From NCBI RefSeq assembly GCF_031191185.1, contig NZ_CP133465.1:126501-190500 (forward strand): a stretch of 64,000 bases of DNA, given 5' to 3'. The number at the start of each line of letters is the position of its first letter. Position 1 is the first letter of the stretch. The notes under the pieces were generated by a model. That model was not told the origin of the DNA and did no database searches. It was given only the letters and a program-made list of their open reading frames with translations. A program made the position numbers and the translations under genes. This DNA is from Prevotella nigrescens. GTDB lineage: Bacteria; Bacteroidota; Bacteroidia; Bacteroidales; Bacteroidaceae. Shown in pieces: positions 59,235-64,000 of the stretch.

Positions 59235-59840
59235 TTATTTATCTATCTTGGCATCGGCGTTTTTGTGCTTCTCTTCTATTTCTTTTTCCATCTTTTGGCG
59301 TGCTTGTTCGGCTTTTGTTTCATTATAGGCACGCAAAATGGGGTCTTCGGTATTGATGCCGTCGAATTTCTGGAATATTTCACGTTGCTTTTTTACGTGT
59401 TCTTTGTCGCGGCGGAGGCGTTTGTCGAGCATTAATCCTATATCAAATTCACGGATATCATGCTTTGGGGCAGCCTCTAATATATCACGTTTTGGCATTT
59501 GCTTTAGCAATTCTCTGCCATTCACTGTGTGTTTTCCCCATACAACAACTTCGCCAAGCGATTGTTTTTCAGGAAAAAGAAACACGGTATCCTTTTGTAC
59601 TTCTGTTTGTGTTAGTGTTTCTGTATGGTATTTTGTTTTAGAGAATGTTGCAGTTTCGTAAGCAACAGGAAGATTTATTATGCCACGATAATCGGTTTTT
59701 CCAAAATGTTTTCCATTTACAGCTATAAGAACATCGCGAATGGGCAAACTGCTTACGCCATCGCACACTTGGACTTGCTGGGCACAAACTATGGTAACGT
59801 GCATTATAAAGATAAATAACGATAATACCTTACGCTGCAT
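59235..59840 (-). CDS. Exported protein with carboxypeptidase-regulatory-like domain
   Basis: I start at 59840 (MQRKVLSLFIFIMHVTIVCA), giving a signal peptide; the frame is open to 59906 but the promoter at 59861-59868 lies within that part. The 201-residue protein has a short beta-sandwich like CarboxypepD_reg domains (VCDGVSSLPIRDVLIAVNGK, TDYRGIINLPV), an EVVVWGK segment resembling the TonB-receptor linker, and a charged helical C-terminus (KMEKEIEEKHKNADAKIDK). Looks like a receptor N-terminus without a barrel, perhaps a free-standing periplasmic protein. Confidence 0.7.
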   Translation of the reverse strand: MQRKVLSLFIFIMHVTIVCAQQVQVCDGVSSLPIRDVLIAVNGKHFGKTDYRGIINLPVAYETATFSKTKYHTETLTQTEVQKDTVFLFPEKQSLGEVVVWGKHTVNGRELLKQMPKRDILEAAPKHDIREFDIGLMLDKRLRRDKEHVKKQREIFQKFDGINTEDPILRAYNETKAEQARQKMEKEIEEKHKNADAKIDK

Positions 59841-59860
59841 AGATGTCTGGTTTACGATTG

Positions 59861-59868
59861 CAAAAGTA
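59861..59868 (-). promoter_or_regulatory. Promoter -7 element of the exported protein gene
   Basis: Reads TACTTTTG on the minus strand, about 21 bp before the chosen start. Confidence 0.5.
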
Positions 59869-59988
59869 AACTTTATATTCGGAATTGCAAGCTTATTAAC
59901 ACACAATTATCTGTAAATTTAATAAACGAAACAAAAGACCGAAAATGCCTTGATAATTATTTACTAATGCGCGATTTACAGAATGTTC

Positions 59989-60618
59989 CTATAGATAGAA
60001 TATAGACTCGTTACCCATATTGAAAAGTAAATCGAGAATGCTTAGATTAGGTTGGAAACCAATTTTCTGTTCGTACACCTGATAATAAGGTTTTAGCACA
60101 AAATCTTTATCTACGAGTGGGTGCTTCGGACGTATTACTTCGCGAAAATCAGTATATTCACCGATGAAATCGTTATTTTTTTCGATTGGTATAAACCTAT
60201 TGGTGGGTTTGAAATTGGGTTGTAAGTCGAGCAATTCGCAAAGCATGTATGTTATTTCGACATTGAAATCGAAAAGAAATTTCCACTTTTTTTCGAAGAA
60301 TGGGCGAATGTCGTCTTGATAATATTCGAAGAAAGGACTTTCACCGTATGCCGAAAGTAGTGCATTCCAATGCTGATGCCGCCAGTTATCGTGTTCGCTA
60401 ATGCAAACATCGCACATTTCGCATTTAGTATTATCGAACTTTTCTACTGGAATAGACAGAGTTTGCAGTCCGTTTGCTGTTGCAATAACACATCGGTTCC
60501 GATAAGTTTGCTTTACAAAATGGTCGTGTTGCTCAATTAAGCACACATCATATCGATTCAGCTTTTGGAACCACTGAATGGGAGCAAAGTAGGCAGAGGA
60601 AAGCAATGCAGACATCAT
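59989..60618 (-). CDS. WbqC family protein
   Basis: A 209-residue protein starting MMSALLSSAYFAPIQWFQKL, the typical opening of WbqC proteins (AYFAPIQYY). ETYRNRC-type and LSIPVEKF, EHDNWRHQHWNALLSAYG and PFFEYY follow as in the family. A longer open frame to 60687 passes through the lepB terminator and is rejected. WbqC proteins occur in O-antigen and glycan loci and may act in acyl-/amino-sugar modification; activity is unknown. It follows lepB. Confidence 0.85.
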   Translation of the reverse strand: MMSALLSSAYFAPIQWFQKLNRYDVCLIEQHDHFVKQTYRNRCVIATANGLQTLSIPVEKFDNTKCEMCDVCISEHDNWRHQHWNALLSAYGESPFFEYYQDDIRPFFEKKWKFLFDFNVEITYMLCELLDLQPNFKPTNRFIPIEKNNDFIGEYTDFREVIRPKHPLVDKDFVLKPYYQVYEQKIGFQPNLSILDLLFNMGNESIFYL

Positions 60619-60642
60619 AAAATTGGAATGAAAAGAAAGAAA

Positions 60643-60696
60643 AAATAGCATTGCTGACAAGTCTGCTTTACCAGATTTCCCAAACAATGCTATTTT
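60643..60696 (-). terminator. Intrinsic terminator after lepB
   Basis: AAAATAGCATTG and CAATGCTATTTT form a 12-bp stem with a long loop. On the minus strand the stem is followed by TTTTTTCTTTCTTTT. It lies between the lepB stop and the WbqC start, so WbqC is at least partly uncoupled. Confidence 0.8.
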
Positions 60697-60711
60697 GTCT
60701 TAAACAATATA

Positions 60712-62250
60712 TTATTTTATATTATCAACCCATTTAAACAATCGGTTCCAACGTATGCCACTAAAGCCACGACGGTCCGGATCGCTTGACCACCATATAA
60801 ATAATGGTTTGCCAACTATGTGGTCTTCAGGAACAAATCCCCAGTAGCGGCTGTCGGCAGAGTTATGTCGGTTGTCGCCTTGCATCCAATAATAGTCCAT
60901 CTTAAAGGTGTACGATGTTGCAGGCTTACCATTAATATATATCTTTCCGTTCTTTACATCGAGCTTGTTTCCTTCGTAAACTTTGATGCAACGTTCGTAA
61001 ACAGGCAGATTTTCTAAGGTAAGATTAATGCTCTTTCCTTTTGCCGGAATCCAAACAGGACCATAATTGTCGCGTGTCCATACTTTCCAACCAAGGTCGG
61101 AATTGCGTGGATAGTTAGAACCTGTATATATATCCTTATCTGTTACAGGACGAATAGCCTTAACCAAGCCATGTTGTTTCAATGCGTTTACCGCACGTTT
61201 GGTCAGCGGCATATAACCATCGTATTGTAAAGCTGCCTGATTGAGTACCAATCCTTGTTCAACATCGAAGCCGTGTAAGCGACTAAGACTCTGAACATCT
61301 TCGTTGCTTATACCTATTTCCTTGCGAAAATCGTCGTATTGCTCGCTCATTAAGTCGGCTGCAGTAACATTGTTGAACTTTACTAAATAAGCATATTCCA
61401 CATTTTCGGGTTCTTTGTTTGGTTTTCCGTCCAAATATACAATCTTATTCTTTATCTGGAGGGTCTGCCCTGGCAAACCTACACAACGCTTTACATAATT
61501 TTCGCGACGGTCGGTAGGACGTGATTCTATTTCTCCATAAGTAGCCACATTGTTTAAAATATAGTTGCGTCCAAGCGTATATGCTTTATCGTAGAAAGCT
61601 CGCTGTTGCAGTGCGTTCTTTTTAGTTGCAGCAAACTTCGGATTTTGTTGCATTAACAAACTTGTTCCCATTTCATAAACCATTCTGTAATAATCGTCTG
61701 CCTGATATTGTGGTTCGCTTACAATTGTATCGCCCGCAGGATAGTTGAAAACTACAATATCATTCAGCTTAACTTTTCCTAATCCTGGCACACGGCGATA
61801 TTCCCAATGTGGAAATTCTATGTAGCTTTTTATGTTAAAGAAAGGCATTGTGTGCTGCGTTAAAGGCATTGTAAGTGGTGTTTGTGGAATGCGTGGTCCG
61901 TAACTTAACTTGGAAACGAAAAGATAATCGCCTGTAAGCAACGACTTTTCGAGTGAAGAAGAAGGAATTACATAGTTCTGGAAGAAGAAAAGGTTAATGA
62001 AGTAGACTGCAACAAGCGCAAAAACAATGGCATCTACCCAACCCATTATAAATCGGACGGGGCCTTCTGAATTTTTCCACCATTGCCATTTTATTTTTTT
62101 TGAAATATAAACGTCGTAGATAAATGGCAGTACCAATAGTCCCCACCAGCTTTTTACCCAAAACAAGAAAGCGAGATAGAGCACTGCAACAATGATAAAT
62201 TTTGTCCACTGTTTCTTCGGGTCGAGTTTTGCTTTTTCTTTGTCAATCAT
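60712..62250 (-). CDS. lepB: Signal peptidase I
   Basis: A 512-residue S26 peptidase. Hydrophobic helices lie around residues 18-45 and 72-92, then the catalytic serine in IPSSSLEKSLLTGDYL (S99 most likely) and the lysine in YVKRCVGLPGQTL near 253. GDNRHNSADSRYWGFVPEDH is the C-terminal box. The region between the catalytic residues and the one near 290-390 are expanded, making it much longer than E. coli LepB but usual for Bacteroidota. It removes signal peptides at the periplasmic face. It follows dapB by 48 bp. Confidence 0.95.
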   Translation of the reverse strand: MIDKEKAKLDPKKQWTKFIIVAVLYLAFLFWVKSWWGLLVLPFIYDVYISKKIKWQWWKNSEGPVRFIMGWVDAIVFALVAVYFINLFFFQNYVIPSSSLEKSLLTGDYLFVSKLSYGPRIPQTPLTMPLTQHTMPFFNIKSYIEFPHWEYRRVPGLGKVKLNDIVVFNYPAGDTIVSEPQYQADDYYRMVYEMGTSLLMQQNPKFAATKKNALQQRAFYDKAYTLGRNYILNNVATYGEIESRPTDRRENYVKRCVGLPGQTLQIKNKIVYLDGKPNKEPENVEYAYLVKFNNVTAADLMSEQYDDFRKEIGISNEDVQSLSRLHGFDVEQGLVLNQAALQYDGYMPLTKRAVNALKQHGLVKAIRPVTDKDIYTGSNYPRNSDLGWKVWTRDNYGPVWIPAKGKSINLTLENLPVYERCIKVYEGNKLDVKNGKIYINGKPATSYTFKMDYYWMQGDNRHNSADSRYWGFVPEDHIVGKPLFIWWSSDPDRRGFSGIRWNRLFKWVDNIK

Positions 62251-62298
62251 AGGTTATAAAATTATTCTTTTTAGTTCCACATTGTGGACATTATTTAT

Positions 62299-63054
62299 TT
62301 AAAATTGAAACAAATCGTTTGTAGATAGCAGTCCACTATGTTCTTTCGTGTATTCGGCTGCCAAGACTGCACCCAAAGCAAAGCCCTTTCGGTTGTGCGC
62401 ATCGTGTGTAATTGTGATTTTGTCGGCATCAGAATCGTAGCATATACTATGAATGCCGGGAACTTCGCCTTCACGAATAGAAGTTATTGGGAGAACATTG
62501 GCAGCCATTTCCTTTGCCAGAGTAACTTTACCATCGGCGGCAACTTGTTTTCCTTTTTCCCATTTTGTTTTGCGGTCGATATTTCTTAAAATATCTTCAG
62601 CCAAAGTAATAGCAGTTCCAGAAGGTGCATCGAGTTTATGTATATGGTGTGTTTCTTCCATTGTAACATCGTATTGAGGATAATTGTCCATTATCTTGGC
62701 TAAATAACGATTTATTGCAGAAAATATAGCAACTCCGATAGAAAAGTTGCTCGCCCAGAACAAAGTTTGTCCTCCTTCGGTACAAAGACGTTCAATATCA
62801 GTCTTATGTTCATGTTGCCAGCCTGTAGAGCCGCTAACAACTTTTACATTATGCGCAAAAGCTTTCAAATAATTCCCATAAGCTGCTGTCGGATTTGTAA
62901 ATTCAATTGCCACATCAGCAGTAGCAAAAGCAGGAGAATCGAAATCTTCTTGGTTATCTTTATCTATTTTGCAAACTATTTCGTGCCCACGTTCAAGAGC
63001 AATTTGCTCTATCATGTGTCCCATTTTGCCATAGCCTATCAGTGCTATCTTCAT
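62299..63054 (-). CDS. dapB: 4-hydroxy-tetrahydrodipicolinate reductase
   Basis: A 251-residue enzyme with N-terminal MKIALIGYGKMGHMIE, the NAD(P)-binding loop, DVAIEFTNPTAA, ASNFSIGVAIF and the catalytic/substrate region EETHHIHKLDAPSGTAI. It is the second step specific to lysine and diaminopimelate synthesis. A TACCTTTG promoter lies 66 bp upstream; lepB is downstream in the same transcript. Confidence 0.97.
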   Translation of the reverse strand: MKIALIGYGKMGHMIEQIALERGHEIVCKIDKDNQEDFDSPAFATADVAIEFTNPTAAYGNYLKAFAHNVKVVSGSTGWQHEHKTDIERLCTEGGQTLFWASNFSIGVAIFSAINRYLAKIMDNYPQYDVTMEETHHIHKLDAPSGTAITLAEDILRNIDRKTKWEKGKQVAADGKVTLAKEMAANVLPITSIREGEVPGIHSICYDSDADKITITHDAHNRKGFALGAVLAAEYTKEHSGLLSTNDLFQF

Positions 63055-63119
63055 CCCTTTTCTAATTTGTATCGTTTCGTTTCAGCATAAAAGTATTATA
63101 AAATGCCTTTATACCTCTG

Positions 63120-63127
63120 CAAAGGTA
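63120..63127 (-). promoter_or_regulatory. Promoter -7 element of dapB-lepB
   Basis: Reads TACCTTTG on the minus strand, 66 bp upstream of dapB. Confidence 0.55.
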
Positions 63128-63375
63128 GTAGAATTAGTAGATAAAACAAAAAATATTTATTATTTTTAATGCTTCCCATATAACTTACAAAATATTTTTC
63201 ACATAAAATTCGAATAATGAAATTTTCCAAATTCACAATAGGTTGAGAATTATCAAGCAAACAATAGACTGGGCAAAAACATAAATGGGGAGACATACAG
63301 ACAAGGTTTTTAAGAAAAAATGCCATTGCATCGAAAATTATAATATATTTTCTTGCATAATGTTTTTCTTTTTTC

Positions 63376-63383
63376 TACTTTTG
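63376..63383 (+). promoter_or_regulatory. Promoter -7 element of the right-edge gene
   Basis: TACTTTTG matches TAnnTTTG; the TTG at about 63350-63353 region is a weak -33 candidate. The implied leader is about 63 nt. Confidence 0.55.
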
Positions 63384-63452
63384 CAGCAGAGAGAACTATA
63401 TCTTGAAATAAAGAAAACTTTTTATAAACAATTTAATAAACAATTCTGAAGT

Positions 63453-64000
63453 ATGAGAAAATTTTTATGTTTAAGAGCGTTAGTGGCAATAGTTATTGCT
63501 ACTTTGGGAGTGTCTGACAGTTTTGCACAAACTGGAGTAGAGGAACAACTTGTCTTCCTCGGAACGACAATGACAAAAGAAAATGGTAACAATCTTGACC
63601 CAGAGCATAAGTGGATTAAGTCGGGAACTGTAAAGTATGATGCAGATACACGCACCATTACATTGGAGAATGCAGAGATTGTTGTTACCAAAGAAAATTG
63701 TCCTCAGTATCAATCAGAAAGTGGAACTTGGTATCCTGTTATTGGTACATTCCGTTTTTATTGTCCGGTCGACAAGATTACGGTAAAATTAATAGGCAAG
63801 AACTCTATTAAGACAACTCAGACTGGTTTTGTGATGCTTACTTATCAAGAAGCGGAATCTGTGGATATAGATATGATAGGTGGCGGCAGTCTTACTATTG
63901 ATGCAGGATTGAATGGTATCGACGATAGACATATTGGTAAACTTACAATAAAAGATGTAGATATGGATATTCGTGCAGACAGATGTGGTCTTTGTGGCGG
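63453..64000 (+). CDS. Exported protein, N-terminal part, unknown
   Basis: The frame from ATG 63453 runs off the right edge; about 182 residues are visible. A signal peptide ends at SFA-QT (about residue 26). The mature part has repeating beta-type segments (TITLENAEIVVTKENCPQY, KITVKLIGKNSIKTTQ, SVDIDMIGGGSLTIDAGLNG, IGKLTIKDVDMDIRADRCG), the spacing of which suggests a right-handed beta-helix or carbohydrate-domain-containing surface protein as in Prevotella exported proteins. No enzyme motif is visible in the fragment. Confidence 0.75.
   Translation, partial: MRKFLCLRALVAIVIATLGVSDSFAQTGVEEQLVFLGTTMTKENGNNLDPEHKWIKSGTVKYDADTRTITLENAEIVVTKENCPQYQSESGTWYPVIGTFRFYCPVDKITVKLIGKNSIKTTQTGFVMLTYQEAESVDIDMIGGGSLTIDAGLNGIDDRHIGKLTIKDVDMDIRADRCGLCG

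Larger units (their letters stand above)
63055..63452. other. Divergent intergenic region of 398 bp
   Basis: Holds the dapB promoter and the promoter of the rightward gene at 63376-63383. No gene or RNA is evident in the AT-rich stretch between. Confidence 0.5.

Noticed and set aside
1..64000. tRNA, rRNA or tmRNA genes
   Set aside because: No cloverleaf with conserved T-loop GGTTCRA-type sequence or rRNA core sequence was noticed by eye; a dedicated RNA search could still reveal one.

Overview
The window looks like a chromosomal segment of a Bacteroidota bacterium, most likely a Prevotella-like member of the Bacteroidales. The evidence is (i) many promoters with the Bacteroidota -7 element TAnnTTTG, several with a TTTG-like -33 element about 20 bp upstream; (ii) AT-rich starts without Shine-Dalgarno motifs; (iii) families typical of the group (DUF6080, DUF3109, DUF6122, HU-related protein, TIGR02757, CarboxypepD_reg-type outer-membrane proteins, single-chain PurL, long LepB); and (iv) IS1380- and IS30-type transposase relics. 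Genus is an inference. No rRNA, tRNA, CRISPR array or replication origin was seen.

Layout. 1-1249: start of an M16 zinc peptidase running off the left edge. 1912-11935: a plus-strand envelope-decoration cluster: a phosphoethanolamine transferase, two acyltransferase-3 proteins, a UbiA-type phosphoribosyl-polyprenyl-phosphate synthase, a HAD-phosphatase/GtrA fusion, two tandem DUF6080 membrane proteins and a GT2 glycosyltransferase. The order suggests synthesis, dephosphorylation and flipping of a polyprenyl-phosphate pentose, then use by membrane transferases. 12067-16510: an AT-rich accessory island made of four paralogous 76-residue membrane-protein genes, relics of one IS1380-type element, and three orphan exported-protein genes, each placed just after an IS end. 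16924-19809: a large TonB-receptor-like outer-membrane protein.

20447-32035: housekeeping and metabolism: TIGR02757 protein, Bcp peroxiredoxin, a DcuB-type transporter with periplasmic asparaginase and a porin (an asparagine/aspartate/fumarate module), a barrel protein, an HU-like protein, a two-gene chromate transporter, and purL. 32290-32482: a candidate small RNA with promoter and terminator. 32972-35228: five small genes, including DUF2750 and a broken SMI1/KNR4 gene, that look like an orphan immunity cluster. 35568-39684: OmpA lipoprotein, two small envelope proteins, two glycosyltransferases.

40029-44065: DUF6122, yicC, gmk, nadD and a polysaccharide flippase. 44358-49518: barrel protein, M23/LysM peptidase, recG, ispD, DJ-1/PfpI. 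49742-53370: nadK, an ABC exporter and a TlpA thioredoxin with a TonB-like C-terminus. 53897-57505: DUF3109, two tandem uracil-DNA glycosylases (one with an altered DNA-intercalation loop) and gpmI. 57624-63054: Gate-family membrane protein, an IS30 relic, a secreted protein, WbqC, lepB and dapB. 63453-64000: an exported protein running off the right edge.

The points I consider most worth checking are the polyprenyl-phosphopentose locus, the divergent second UDG and the duplication that made it, the 76-residue membrane-protein array interleaved with IS1380 relics, the candidate sRNA upstream of purL, and the recurring 22-bp-period palindromic repeats in intergenic DNA.
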